A DNA stretch of 64,000 nt from Bradyrhizobium erythrophlei (GCA_900129675.1 FSRD01000001.1:4763501-4827500); one strand, 5' to 3'; shown: positions 32,069 to 41,960, counted from the stretch's first letter. The notes: a model not told the origin generated them from the sequence alone. A program made the numbers and translations.

Positions 32069-33370
32069 ATGAGCTTTTCCGGAATTTTTGCGCGAATAGT
32101 CGCGGTCATCGGCGCCGCCGCGCTGCTGTGGCGCCGGCTGCAGGGCGCAGCGCCTGAGCCGGCCTGGGGCAGCGCGCCGGTGGTGCCGGCGGCGAAACCG
32201 CAGGGCGCGATCCCGACGCTCAAGATGCCGACGGCGAGGGGGTGGAGCGACGGGCAGAAGCCGGTGGCGGCGCCGGGACTCAAGGTCAATGCGTTTGCGA
32301 CTGCCCTGAAACATCCGCGCTGGATCAACGTGCTGCCCAATGGCGACGTCCTCATTGCCGAGTCCAATCAGGTCGCCGGACCAATCCGCAGCGTGTTCAG
32401 CTACGCGATGCAGGCGACGATGCGTCGTGCTTCCGCGCTCGGCGAAAGCGCGAACCGCATCACCTTGTTGCGCGACCCCGACGGTGACGGCGTTGCCGAG
32501 CAGCGCGGGATTTTCATGGAGGGATTGAGCCAGCCGTTCGGCATGGCGCTCGTGGGCGACACCTTCTATGTCGGCAACACCGACGGCGTGGTGGCCTTCC
32601 CGTATGCGGCGGGGGCCGACCGCATCACCGCGTCGGGGAAGAAACTCACCACTTTCAAGCCTTCCGGGCACTGGACGCGGAGCCTGCTGCCAAGCCCCGA
32701 TGGCAAGAAGCTCTATGCCGGGGTCGGCTCGCTCAGCAATATCGCCGAGAGCGGCATGGCGGTCGAGGAGGGCCGGGCAGCGATCTACGAACTCGATCTC
32801 ACCGATGGCAGCAGCCGCATCTTTGCCAGCGGCCTCCGCAACCCGGTGGGACTGGCATGGGAGCCTCAAACCGGTGTGCTCTGGACGGTGGTCAACGAGC
32901 GCGACGGCCTCGGCGACGAGACGCCGCCCGACTATCTGACCTCGGTCCGATCAGGCGGCTTCTACGGCTGGCCCTATTGCTACTGGGGCCAGACGGTGGA
33001 CGATCGCGTGCCGCAGGATCCGGCCGCGGTCGCCAAGGCCATCACGCCGGACTACGCGCTCGGCGGGCACACCGCCTCGCTCGGCCTGTGCTGGATGCCG
33101 GCCGGCACGCTTCCGGGCTTTCCCGACGGCATGGCGATCGGGCAGCACGGCTCCTGGAACCGCAGCACGCTGAGCGGCTACAAGGTCGTATTCGTGCCGT
33201 TCGTGAACGGACGCCCGGCAGGTCCGCCGCGGGATATTCTGTCGGGATTTCTCGCACCGGACGAGCGGGAGTCCTATGGACGACCGGTCGGGGTAACACT
33301 CGGTCCCGACGGCTCCCTCCTGGTCGCGGACGATGTCGGCGATGTGATCTGGCGCGTCACGGGCGAGTGA
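32069..33370 (+). CDS. PQQ-dependent sugar (sorbosone-type) dehydrogenase family protein
   Basis: A 433-residue protein of the soluble glucose/L-sorbosone dehydrogenase beta-propeller family, oxidising sugars or aldoses with PQQ. An N-terminal hydrophobic stretch (IFARIVAVIGAAALLW) is an export signal or anchor, placing it in the periplasm. Family landmarks include HPRWINVLPNGDVLIAE, RDPDGDGVAE, GLSQPFGMAL, ASGLRNPVGLAWEP, NERDGLGDETPPDYL, GGFYGWPYCYWG and LLVADDVGDVIWRV. GAGAGGAATGAC precedes the ATG. Its real substrate and whether PQQ is bound cannot be read from sequence. Confidence 0.88.
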   Translation: MSFSGIFARIVAVIGAAALLWRRLQGAAPEPAWGSAPVVPAAKPQGAIPTLKMPTARGWSDGQKPVAAPGLKVNAFATALKHPRWINVLPNGDVLIAESNQVAGPIRSVFSYAMQATMRRASALGESANRITLLRDPDGDGVAEQRGIFMEGLSQPFGMALVGDTFYVGNTDGVVAFPYAAGADRITASGKKLTTFKPSGHWTRSLLPSPDGKKLYAGVGSLSNIAESGMAVEEGRAAIYELDLTDGSSRIFASGLRNPVGLAWEPQTGVLWTVVNERDGLGDETPPDYLTSVRSGGFYGWPYCYWGQTVDDRVPQDPAAVAKAITPDYALGGHTASLGLCWMPAGTLPGFPDGMAIGQHGSWNRSTLSGYKVVFVPFVNGRPAGPPRDILSGFLAPDERESYGRPVGVTLGPDGSLLVADDVGDVIWRVTGE

Positions 33371-33432
33371 AAGGGCTGCACTAACCCGCCCTAGGCGCTT
33401 AAGCTGAATGGACTTGAGGCGAGAGGGCTCGC

Positions 33433-34419
33433 ATGACGGACCGGCGGTCGTTGATGAAAATACTGGCCGGTGCCGCACTCCTCGGCATCGCGCACAGCGC
33501 TGGCGCTCAAAAAGCGAAATCATTCACCATCGCTTACCTCGCTTTGCTTCCGGGCGAGGATCGCAACTTCGTGCCAAATTTTTTGCACCGTCTCGATCAG
33601 CTTGGTTATGTCGACGGACAGAACCTGCACTTTGTCTATCGCTCTGCGGAAGGCCGGCCGGAACTCTTGTCAGGCCTTGCATCCGACCTCGCTCGGATGA
33701 AGCCCGATGTGCTTGTCACCGGATTTGGAACGGTCGCGGCCAAGGCGGGCAAGGCAGCCGGAGAGGGCATCCCGGTTGTGTTCATGGCTGTCGGCGATCC
33801 CGTCGGCGCGGGGGTCGTTGCAAGCCTCGCGCGGCCCGGCGGCAACGTCACCGGATTGTCGGACCTGGCCGCTGGCTTGCAGGGCGGCCGGCTTCAGCTG
33901 TTGCGCGAGATCGCCCCCGCCGCCTCGCTGTTTGCTGCGGTCTTGAATCCGGGCACGCCGTACGCGGCCCTCGCTTACAAGGAACTCGAGTCCGCAGCGC
34001 ATGTCGCGAAGGTCGAACTCCGGGCCTTCGAGGTACGCTCGCCCGAGGAGGTCACGCCACAGCTCGAGGCCAGCAAGGTCGCGGGAGCCGGCGGCCTTGT
34101 GATCTTCGAGGACCCCCTCACGCTAAATCAGCGGAGCGAGATTACCGCGGTCGCCTCCCGCCTGGGTTTGCCTGCTGTCTACGGTTATCGAGAGTTCGCG
34201 GAGGCGGGCGGTCTTATGTCCTACGGCACCGACCATGGCGCGCAATGGCGGCGCGGCGCGGAGATTGTCGACCTCATTCTTAAAGGCGCGAAGCCGGCCG
34301 ACATCCCGGTCGAGCAACCGACCAAGTTTGAGCTTGTCGTCAATCTCAAAACGGCCAAGGCCTCGAACTTCACGGTGCCGCCAACGATCATGATCCGCAC
34401 CGACGAGGTTATCGAATGA
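33433..34419 (+). CDS. ABC transporter substrate-binding protein, TrpX-like family
   Basis: A 328-residue periplasmic binding protein of the ABC_sub_bind (TrpX/DUF534-like) family, very numerous in Bradyrhizobium. A signal peptide is present (MKILAGAALLGIAHSAGAQ). Landmarks are FLHRLDQLGYVDGQN near residue 55, KPDVLVTGFGTVA, ARPGGNVTGLS and LPAVYGYREFAEAGGLMSYG. No permease or ATPase genes are nearby, so it either works with a distant transporter or is an orphan sensor-like protein. The first ATG (MTDRRSLMK) is used; an inner ATG seven codons later is possible. Confidence 0.88.
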   Translation: MTDRRSLMKILAGAALLGIAHSAGAQKAKSFTIAYLALLPGEDRNFVPNFLHRLDQLGYVDGQNLHFVYRSAEGRPELLSGLASDLARMKPDVLVTGFGTVAAKAGKAAGEGIPVVFMAVGDPVGAGVVASLARPGGNVTGLSDLAAGLQGGRLQLLREIAPAASLFAAVLNPGTPYAALAYKELESAAHVAKVELRAFEVRSPEEVTPQLEASKVAGAGGLVIFEDPLTLNQRSEITAVASRLGLPAVYGYREFAEAGGLMSYGTDHGAQWRRGAEIVDLILKGAKPADIPVEQPTKFELVVNLKTAKASNFTVPPTIMIRTDEVIE

Positions 34420-34538
34420 GCGCCGCTATTTCCGAGATTGGGATCCAGCAGAGTTTCGCGCTACTACGCGAAGCGGCGCCGCACTGGCGTTTTTGATGTC
34501 TTGAGCGTATAGTTTCGGGACACTTGACGGTGACGCGG

Positions 34539-35168
34539 ATGTCCATTTTTTCAGGCAAATCAGGTCTCGCATTCGTACTGGTGGCGCTCTGTCTGGGCGG
34601 GCGAACCGCTCACGCTCAGGCCGCCCCGGTGACATATTGGCTCCCAAGCTGGCCGATCGGCTTCGGTGGCGATCCGAGCGTCGACCCGAGCGCGAACACT
34701 TACGGCAATTTTCCGAGCTTTGACGGCAGCGGCGCCCGAGGCGGCCGCTTTTCCTATATGCGCTACAATTTTCCGAACGGCTGGTTCGTCGGCGGCGAAG
34801 GCGGCGGCACCGGCTTGAGCATGAACGGCATCAGCCAGTACGGAACGTTCGGCCGTTCCCTTTATTACGAAGGCGTGCAGTTCGGCTACAACTTCCAAAA
34901 CGTGGCCGGGTCACCCCTCACGGTCTATGCCGGTTTCGACACCTTGAAATACAATTCCGGCATCGGTGGCCCTTTTGCCCCCTTCGACTCCACGTCCACC
35001 ACTCTGCCCGGCTATAGCGCGCATGCGGGCGTCGAATTCCAGCCTACGTCGAATGTCAGCCTGTCACTCGGGTTCGGCTACACCCAACAGTCGGGACACC
35101 TCGACAGCGACATCAATTCGCTCGCGCTGCCTGGCGCCACTCCGTTTGTCTTCGGCGGTCGCCGCTAA
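34539..35168 (+). CDS. Small outer-membrane beta-barrel protein
   Basis: A 209-residue protein with a signal peptide (LAFVLVALCLGGRTAHAQA) and a Gly/aromatic-rich mature part of alternating strands (FSYMRYNFPNGWFVGGEGG, VQFGYNFQNVAGSPLTVYAGF, VSLSLGFGYTQQSGH), as in small OmpA-like or Omp25-like barrels. The end TPFVFGGRR differs from the usual terminal aromatic, so membership in a defined family is uncertain. I use the ATG at 34539; a TTG five codons earlier is possible. Confidence 0.7.
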   Translation: MSIFSGKSGLAFVLVALCLGGRTAHAQAAPVTYWLPSWPIGFGGDPSVDPSANTYGNFPSFDGSGARGGRFSYMRYNFPNGWFVGGEGGGTGLSMNGISQYGTFGRSLYYEGVQFGYNFQNVAGSPLTVYAGFDTLKYNSGIGGPFAPFDSTSTTLPGYSAHAGVEFQPTSNVSLSLGFGYTQQSGHLDSDINSLALPGATPFVFGGRR

Positions 35169-35387
35169 CGCGCGTAACGCGCGCTGAAATTGAATGAATG
35201 CCGGTGGTGAATTGCATACCGGCTCTGGGTCTCGGAAACGGCAATGCCGGATCGAAGGAAACCGATCCGCTCTTTATCTGGAAAATGATCTGGCCCCGGC
35301 TTCGTCGGCAGTTCTGCAAAGGGAGCCGTCGTTCCCCAATCCAATGTTGTGGAAGGCGTGGACGTCCGCTTTGGGCCATACCGGCAT

Positions 35388-36587
35388 TCAGCCGTGATAC
35401 GCAAACAGCTCGATTGGGTCGTTGAAGCCGCGCACCGGATATTCGCCGACGCGTTCGAGATCGAAATCGCTTTCGACGAAGTCGGCGAACGCGCGGGACA
35501 GCAGCACCGTTCTGCCCAATTGTTTGGTGAGGGTTTCGAGACGCGAAGCCATGTTGACCGCCGGACCAATGACGGTGAAGTCGAGCCGGGTGCGCGACCC
35601 GATGTTGCCGTACATGACGTCTCCGACGTGGACGCCGATGCCGTAATTCAGCGGCGCACGACCGGTTTCGCCGTTCTTTTCGTTCAGGGCAACCATGGCC
35701 TGACGGGCTTCGGCCACGGCATGCAGCAGGTTTGCGCAGGCCTTTGGCTGGCTGAGCGGAAAAATGGCAAGCAGACCGTCGCCGATGAATTTCAGTATTT
35801 CCCCGCCATGCCGCGCAATCGGCTCCGACATCGCGTCGAAATAGCCGTTCAAGAGATCAATGACGTCATCGCGCGGCCAGTTGTCGGAAATCCGGGTGAA
35901 ATCACGCAGGTCGCAGATCATGATGGCGGCGCGTACCGTCGTCCCGCTTCCGCGCCTGGTGGCGCCAGCCAGAATGAGTTCGCCGGCATGCGACCCGACA
36001 TAGGTTTCGAGCAGCGTTCGCGCCAGCCGGTTCTTGACACGGATTTCGCTGACCAGCGCTAGAACCGGCAACAGTTTCAACAGGCCGGCGATATGCGCGT
36101 CGTCGAAACCTCCGCGCCGGTCGGTTGCAAAAGTCACGACGTGCCGCTTTCCGAGCGTATGGTACAGCGGCCACGCCACATAGTCGGTCAGGCCTTTCGC
36201 CCGCATCTCGTCATAGACGGCGTGCTTGCGGCCCAGCGAGGGATCGCGTTCGAGATTCTCGCGCACCTCGGTGGCACCGTCATGGATTTCGTTGGCCGGA
36301 CTATCGATGTATTCGGATCGCTCCCTGACATCGTGGTCAAATCTCGCAAGCTCGGCCTCGCGCATCCCGTCCGCCCACATGATCCGGGCGCCAAGCCATT
36401 GCGGATGGTGGATCAGAATATGAAGCGACGCCCGCTTGACCGGAATGCCCGCTCGCTGGAGCCGGACACACAGTTCAGCGAAAATATTGTCAATGAAGCG
36501 CTCATCGCGCGTGTCGTTTGTCAGCCAGTGCATAACGTCTCTGTCAGAATGCGTGGTGACGGGATCGATGTTTCGCGGCGCGTCCAT
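35388..36587 (-). CDS. Class III adenylate/guanylate cyclase with N-terminal sensor-like region
   Basis: A 399-residue soluble protein. The C-terminal cyclase domain (about residues 210-390) has both metal-binding Asp residues (MICDLRDFTRISD and LKFIGDGLLAIF), the lysine of LKFIGD expected for adenine recognition, and RLDFTVIGPAVNMASRLE in the second substrate motif, so cAMP production is likely. The N-terminal part resembles the GAF-less region found in rhizobial cyclases (LCVRLQRAGIPVKRASLHI), with no membrane helix. The start at 36587 has CAGGAGC upstream; the frame is open to 36827. The gene is alone and divergent from the autotransporter gene. Confidence 0.88.
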   Translation of the reverse strand: MDAPRNIDPVTTHSDRDVMHWLTNDTRDERFIDNIFAELCVRLQRAGIPVKRASLHILIHHPQWLGARIMWADGMREAELARFDHDVRERSEYIDSPANEIHDGATEVRENLERDPSLGRKHAVYDEMRAKGLTDYVAWPLYHTLGKRHVVTFATDRRGGFDDAHIAGLLKLLPVLALVSEIRVKNRLARTLLETYVGSHAGELILAGATRRGSGTTVRAAIMICDLRDFTRISDNWPRDDVIDLLNGYFDAMSEPIARHGGEILKFIGDGLLAIFPLSQPKACANLLHAVAEARQAMVALNEKNGETGRAPLNYGIGVHVGDVMYGNIGSRTRLDFTVIGPAVNMASRLETLTKQLGRTVLLSRAFADFVESDFDLERVGEYPVRGFNDPIELFAYHG

Positions 36588-36855
36588 ATCGTGCTCCTGG
36601 GCAGTGACCTCGATCGACGGTATGGGATATGTCGTGTCTCCGCTCGACGGCGTCAACGGAGTCCGCCGCAATCTGCTTGCGCGCATCGGGTTGTCAAAAG
36701 GCGGCCTTTGACCCGAGCGGTCCCTCGTCGTTATCCTGTTTCGAGACGGACCAGACTCTTGGTTGAGTCTCCGGAAAGACACATCTGATGAATTTTCTCG
36801 GCCGGCGCCTGAGACATAATGCTGCATGATTTACTCGCGGACAAAGTCGCCGTAG
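36588..36855. other. Divergent intergenic region
   Basis: About 270 bases between the cyclase and autotransporter genes. It should hold two back-to-back promoters; no convincing -35/-10 pairs are seen. Confidence 0.35.
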
Positions 36856-39800
36856 GTGTACAGCACAGGTGCGGTTGGGAATTTGGAAGTGGCAAGCCGT
36901 GGGAAGGGGCATTTCGTTATCCCGAATTGGGATTCGAGATGGAAACGCGGCCTAAGTTCGAGATTTTTGCTCGTCTTTTTGCTTTTGGGCTTTTGGTTCG
37001 TTCCAAATGCCGCTTCGGCTTTCAATTGCACGTTTACCGCCACGGTAAACGAGAATAGCGGCGCCAATATCCTATGGTTCGGCGGTTCGCCGAGCGGCCT
37101 TGCTGCCGACTCCTGTCTCAGCTTCGGCCTTATCGCTACGGCGAACGGCTCGAGCCCGTTGGGCAGTTGGACGAGTACGCCCAATGGCACGGATGGCGGC
37201 ACTCAACCCGGTGATAACCAGATCACATACACGCCGGCTGCAGGCGCCGTCGGGACCGACAGTTTCTCGATCGCGGCGACCGCCGCTTCTCCAAACGATT
37301 CCACCGTCGCCGTCACCATCACGATCGCCGCGGTTCCGCCGAGCGTGTCTTCGGTCAGCCCGACGAACGGCTCGACGTCCGGCGGTACATCGCTGACGAT
37401 CACCGGGACAGCCTTCACCGGCGCGACGGGCGTCACGGTCGGTGGCGCCGCCGCCACCAGCGTTACCGTCGTCAGCGATACCACCATCACCGCGACCACG
37501 CCGGCCAGAAGCGCCGGTACCGTGGATGTCAGGGTGACGACGGCCGGCGGCACCAGCGCCATCAGCGGAAACGACAAGTATACCTATGTCACGCCGGTCG
37601 TGGCCGGGGCGGTCAGCGCCACGGTCGCCTACGACAGCTCCAGCAACGGCATCACGCTAAATCTCAGCGGCGGCGCGCCCACCTCGGTGGCGGTCGCCAC
37701 GGCGGCCGCGCACGGGACGGCGACGGCATCCGGCACCACCATTTCCTATACGCCGGCGACCGGCTTTTTCGGCACGGACAGCTTTACCTACACCGCGACC
37801 AACGGCACCGGCACGTCCGCGCCAGCCACCGTCTCGATCACCGTCTCGGCGCCGACGATCGTAGTCTCTCCGGCGACCTTGGCGGCGGGTACGGTCGGGA
37901 GCGCCTATAGCCAGTCGTTAAACGCGAGCGGCGGTCAGGCGCCTTATCGTTTCGCGCTCGCGACCGGAGCGCTGCCCGGCGGCCTGAGCCTCGCCAGCAG
38001 CGGCGCAATCACCGGCACGCCGACCGCCGCAGGCACCTTCACCTTCGCGGTGACCGGCACCGACAGCAGCACGGCCACCCAAGCCTCCTTCACCAGCGGG
38101 ACCATCTCGCTCAGCATCAACGCGACCGTGCCAGGTGCGCCGACGATCGGTACCGCGACAGCCGGCAATGCCCAGGCACGGGTGAGCTTCACCGCGCCGG
38201 CGTCCGACGGCGGAGCGGCGATCACCGGTTATACGGTGACGTCGTCGCCCGGCGGCGCGACCGCCACGGGCAGTTCTTCGCCGATTACGGTGACAGGGCT
38301 GAGCAACGGCACGGCCTATACGTTGACGGTGACGGCAACCAATGGCATTGGGACCGGCAGCGCCTCCGCGGCGTCCAATTCGGTCACGCCCTCTGCGTCG
38401 CCGCTGACGGCAACCCAGGCGATCGCTTCGACGATGCTGACGCAGAATCACGCGGCGACAGCCTTCACGCCGGTCGCCGGTTCGGGCGGCACGGGAGCGC
38501 TGACCTACAACGTTTCGCCGGGCCTGCCGACGGGTCTGAGCATGGCGCCGGGCACCGGCGCCATCACCGGCACGCCCACCGTGGCGAGCTCGGCGACGAC
38601 CTACACGGTGACGGTGACCGATGCCAACAGTGCGACGGCGACGGCGACCTTCAGCCTGACGGTCCACGGTGTCGTCACGGCGACCCAGGCGGTCGCCTCG
38701 ACGACACTGACGGTCAATGTCGCGGCGACACCTTTCACGCCGGTCACTGGTTCGGGCGGCACGGGAGCGCTGACCTACAGCGTCTCGCCGGGCCTGCCGA
38801 CAGGTCTGAGCATGGCGGCGGCTACCGGAGCGATCACCGGCACGCCGAACGTAACGAGTTCGGCCACGACCTACACGGTGACGGTGACCGACGCCAACAG
38901 CGGGACCGCGATGGCGAGCTTCAGCCTGACTGTCGCGGCGCCGACGCCGGTCCTTGCGGTTGCCGCATCGGGATCGCCTGCGTCCGTGGTGCCCGGAAAC
39001 GACATCACCTATTCGATCGCGCTCACCGTCAGCACAGGGACTGCGACCAATGCATCGCTGTCGGATCCCTTACCGGCAGGCCTCACATTTGTCAGCGCCA
39101 GCGAGACCGGCCCGGGCGGAGCCTGGACCTGTACGACTCCGGCGGTGGGCGCCGCCGGCACGGTGACCTGCTCGATCGCCTCTGCCGCGCCGGGCACGTA
39201 TAACTTCACCATCGTCGCGCGTATAGCGACGGGCACCCCGCCCGGGCCCCTTACCAATACGGCCACTGCCAGCGCCAGCAACGCGACGACCACATCCGGC
39301 AGCGCAACCAGCACCGTCGGCTTGACGACGACATCGACGGCACTGGTGTCGTCGCTCAACCCGAGTCTGGTAGGACAGGCCGTCACCTTCACGGCGACGG
39401 TATCGGGTTCAACTCCTGCCGGCACTGTGACCTTCAAGGACGGCGCGACGGCGCTCGGTGCCGGACCACTCAACGGCTCTGGCGTCGCGACGTTCACGAC
39501 GGCGGCGCTGACGTCCGGATCGCATGCGGTCACCGCTTCCTTTGGCGGCGATCCCAACAATGCGTCCAGCACCTCGTCGGTGTTGACCCAATCCGTCGGC
39601 CAGACGGCAACGACGGTGGCGGTCACGTCGTCCGTCAATCCGAGCATGCCGGGACAGCCGGTCACCTTCACCGCGACGGTGGCGAGCGCCGGCGGCACGC
39701 CGACCGGCACCGTGATCTTCAGAGATGCCGGCGTCGTCATCGGTACAGGCGCATTGGCGGGTGGCGTTGCCACCCTCACCACCGCGGCGCTGGCCGCCGG

Positions 39801-41073
39801 GGCCCACAGCATCGCTGTGAGCTACAGCGGCGCGGCCAGCTTTGCTGCGAGCGCGTCGAGCGCCTTGACGCAGACGGTGGCGATCCCGGCCGACAGCATC
39901 AAGCTGCGGCAGTTGCAGGTCGCGGTCACCAAGGTGGTGGCGCAGAACTCCGGACAGGCGATCGCCGGCGCGATCGACACTGCGATCACGGACGGCTTCA
40001 GCGACGGCGGCGGGCTGGTGACGCCGAGCGGCACCGGTTTCCGCTTCAACTTCTCGGCCGATCCGGATCAGCCCAGCGCGGCAGATCACGAGCGCGCGTT
40101 CTCCGATCGCTGGAACGGCATGTTCGACCGCGGTCGCACCGCCGGTGAGGGCGGAGCCAATAGTTATGCCCGCAACCGGCAGAATCCTTCCACCGTTGAC
40201 GATGCCTTTGCCGCCATCAATCGCAACACCATGGCAACGAAGACGCCGCCGCTGATCGGGCGTGAGCCGAAGGATTGGTTGTTTTGGGCGGATGTTCGAG
40301 GTTCCGGCGTCGACCGCTGGGGCTCGACGATAGGCATCGGCCAGTCGCTGCTCTATGGCTCGCAGGTTAATGCGCTGATCGGTCTGACGCGCAAGGTGGC
40401 GCCGACGTTTCTGGTTGGGTTCGTCGGCGGCTATGAGACCTTCGACTACACCTCGCAGGATCTCAACGGCAAGCTGAAGGGCAATGGCTGGACGGTCGGC
40501 TCCTATCTCGGCTGGAAACTGACCTCGTCAATTCGCTTTGATGCGGCGGTGGCGTATTCCGGCATCGGCTATGACGATACGGCGGGAACGGCGCAAGGCA
40601 ATTTCGACGGCCGCCGCTGGCTGGTGTCGAGCGGACTGACCGGCAACTACCAGGCCTACGGCTTCGACATCGAGCCGTCGGCGAAAGTCTACGCGCTGTG
40701 GGAGCGCGAGAACGCCTACACCGACTCATTGGGCACCCATCAGGACGATCGTAACTTCGCCACCGGCCGCGCGTCCGGCGGCGTCAGACTGGCCTATCCG
40801 TTCGCGTGGACCGATATCATCGCGCTGGCGCCCTATGTCGGCCTCTACGGCGATTATTATTTCACCCATGACGATGCGGCCACGATCGTGGCTGCGGGCG
40901 CACTGCCGCTGGCGTCGACGCCATTGCTCGATGGCTGGTCGGCGCGGGCGACCGCCGGCCTTGCCGCAAGATTTGCCAGCGGCGCCACCATTGCAGTCGG
41001 CGGGGAACTCGGCGGCATCGGATCGGACACCCGTATCTGGACCTACCGCGCCCGCGCCGCCGTGCCGTTCTGA
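36856..41073 (+). CDS. Large autotransporter with Ig-like modules and a C-terminal beta-barrel
   Basis: A 1405-residue type V secreted protein from a GTG start; the exact start is uncertain. A signal peptide preceded by a basic extension (SSRFLLVFLLLGFWFVPNAASA) is followed by an Ig-like region, an IPT/TIG module (about 159-246), a tandem-repeat-like module (250-333), a He_PIG-type putative Ig (335-420), a fibronectin III module (425-513), two nearly identical 90-residue Ig modules (517-606 and 607-696), a DUF11 module (697-815), and two Big_5-type Ig modules (826-1010). The autotransporter barrel spans about 1139-1405 and ends in RARAAVPF. The passenger is Thr/Ser/Ala-rich, fitting an adhesin. 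GC-rich repeats of 270 bp at 38404-38943 may allow copy-number change. Confidence 0.85.
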   Translation: MYSTGAVGNLEVASRGKGHFVIPNWDSRWKRGLSSRFLLVFLLLGFWFVPNAASAFNCTFTATVNENSGANILWFGGSPSGLAADSCLSFGLIATANGSSPLGSWTSTPNGTDGGTQPGDNQITYTPAAGAVGTDSFSIAATAASPNDSTVAVTITIAAVPPSVSSVSPTNGSTSGGTSLTITGTAFTGATGVTVGGAAATSVTVVSDTTITATTPARSAGTVDVRVTTAGGTSAISGNDKYTYVTPVVAGAVSATVAYDSSSNGITLNLSGGAPTSVAVATAAAHGTATASGTTISYTPATGFFGTDSFTYTATNGTGTSAPATVSITVSAPTIVVSPATLAAGTVGSAYSQSLNASGGQAPYRFALATGALPGGLSLASSGAITGTPTAAGTFTFAVTGTDSSTATQASFTSGTISLSINATVPGAPTIGTATAGNAQARVSFTAPASDGGAAITGYTVTSSPGGATATGSSSPITVTGLSNGTAYTLTVTATNGIGTGSASAASNSVTPSASPLTATQAIASTMLTQNHAATAFTPVAGSGGTGALTYNVSPGLPTGLSMAPGTGAITGTPTVASSATTYTVTVTDANSATATATFSLTVHGVVTATQAVASTTLTVNVAATPFTPVTGSGGTGALTYSVSPGLPTGLSMAAATGAITGTPNVTSSATTYTVTVTDANSGTAMASFSLTVAAPTPVLAVAASGSPASVVPGNDITYSIALTVSTGTATNASLSDPLPAGLTFVSASETGPGGAWTCTTPAVGAAGTVTCSIASAAPGTYNFTIVARIATGTPPGPLTNTATASASNATTTSGSATSTVGLTTTSTALVSSLNPSLVGQAVTFTATVSGSTPAGTVTFKDGATALGAGPLNGSGVATFTTAALTSGSHAVTASFGGDPNNASSTSSVLTQSVGQTATTVAVTSSVNPSMPGQPVTFTATVASAGGTPTGTVIFRDAGVVIGTGALAGGVATLTTAALAAGAHSIAVSYSGAASFAASASSALTQTVAIPADSIKLRQLQVAVTKVVAQNSGQAIAGAIDTAITDGFSDGGGLVTPSGTGFRFNFSADPDQPSAADHERAFSDRWNGMFDRGRTAGEGGANSYARNRQNPSTVDDAFAAINRNTMATKTPPLIGREPKDWLFWADVRGSGVDRWGSTIGIGQSLLYGSQVNALIGLTRKVAPTFLVGFVGGYETFDYTSQDLNGKLKGNGWTVGSYLGWKLTSSIRFDAAVAYSGIGYDDTAGTAQGNFDGRRWLVSSGLTGNYQAYGFDIEPSAKVYALWERENAYTDSLGTHQDDRNFATGRASGGVRLAYPFAWTDIIALAPYVGLYGDYYFTHDDAATIVAAGALPLASTPLLDGWSARATAGLAARFASGATIAVGGELGGIGSDTRIWTYRARAAVPF
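38404..38943. repeat. Two tandem 270-bp repeats inside the autotransporter gene
   Basis: Repeat one starts at 38404 and repeat two at 38674, an exact 270-bp (90-codon) period. Long stretches are identical, for example the DNA encoding GSGGTGALTY, SPGLPTGLSM and TYTVTVTDANS. Recombination between them would remove or add one Ig module in frame. Confidence 0.8.
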
Positions 41074-41160
41074 GCGCGCGGGTTGGCGGATTCGGAAAGG
41101 CCGTGTCCGTTCGCCCGTCGAATTCAGCGACGGTCGCTCGTTGGCAAGACCTGCATACAA

Positions 41161-41190
41161 AAAAGGCCCCGGACAGGTCCGGGGCCTTTT
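41161..41190. terminator. Bidirectional terminator between convergent genes
   Basis: A 13-bp perfect stem AAAAGGCCCCGGA / TCCGGGGCCTTTT with loop CAGG. It serves the autotransporter gene (plus) and the FAH-family gene (minus). Confidence 0.88.
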
Positions 41191-41212
41191 TGATTTCTGA
41201 ATGCCGCCGGCT

Positions 41213-41914
41213 TTATTCCGGGTTGCCGATCGAAACCTTCAGCGTGCCGACGCCGTCGACGCCGCATTCGATTCTGTCGCCGGGGTGAAGCTGGGAGACG
41301 CCGGCCGGCGTTCCCGTCATGATGATGTCGCCGGCGGCGAGTGCGACCTGCTGCGATAGCTGCCAGATGATTTCCGGCACGTTCCAGATCAGTTCGGTGA
41401 GGTCGCCCTTCTGGGTTTCGGTGCCGTTGACCGTGAGCCAGATCTTGCCTTTCGAAGGATGGCCGATCCTGGAAGCCGGCTGCAACGCGGAGCAGGGCGC
41501 GGAATAGTCGAAGGACTTGCCGACTTCCCACGGCCGCTCCTTCTTGCGCGAGGCAATCTGCAGGTCGCGGCGGGTGAGGTCGATGCCGACCGCATAGCCG
41601 TAGACATGGTCGGGCGCCTTGTCGGCGGGGATGTTGAGGCCGCCGCTCTTCATCGCGACGATCAGCTCGACCTCGTGATGCAGATCCTTGGTCAGCGGCG
41701 GGTAGGGAATCGTGGCGCCGTCCGGCACCAGCATGTCGGCGTGCTTGGCGAAGAAGAACGGCGGCGCCCGCTCGTCATTGCCCATCTCGCGGATGTGCTC
41801 GAGATAATTGCGCCCGACGCACCAGATGCGGCGCACCGGATAGGATTTCTGTTCGCCGACGACGGGAAGCGAAGGCTGCGGGAGAGCGGGAATGACGTAG
41901 GAGGTGGCGTTCAT
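41213..41914 (-). CDS. Fumarylacetoacetate hydrolase family protein (fumarylpyruvate hydrolase-like)
   Basis: A 233-residue enzyme of the FAH family, which cleaves or decarboxylates beta-diketo acids in aromatic degradation. Metal-binding acidic residues lie in KDLHHEVELIVAM (HxxxE..E) and IWCVGRNYLEH begins the domain; GIDLTRRDLQIASRKKERPW and MTGTPAGVSQLHPGD are characteristic of fumarylpyruvate/maleylpyruvate-type members. The ATG at 41914 is chosen since the domain starts there; the frame upstream overlaps the exporter gene as a shadow. It follows the exporter on the same strand after 46 bases, so the two may be co-transcribed. Confidence 0.9.
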   Translation of the reverse strand: MNATSYVIPALPQPSLPVVGEQKSYPVRRIWCVGRNYLEHIREMGNDERAPPFFFAKHADMLVPDGATIPYPPLTKDLHHEVELIVAMKSGGLNIPADKAPDHVYGYAVGIDLTRRDLQIASRKKERPWEVGKSFDYSAPCSALQPASRIGHPSKGKIWLTVNGTETQKGDLTELIWNVPEIIWQLSQQVALAAGDIIMTGTPAGVSQLHPGDRIECGVDGVGTLKVSIGNPE

Positions 41915-41960
41915 GAAAATGGTCTCGGCGGGGTGGGTTACGGAAATGCAGGAGCCAGCT

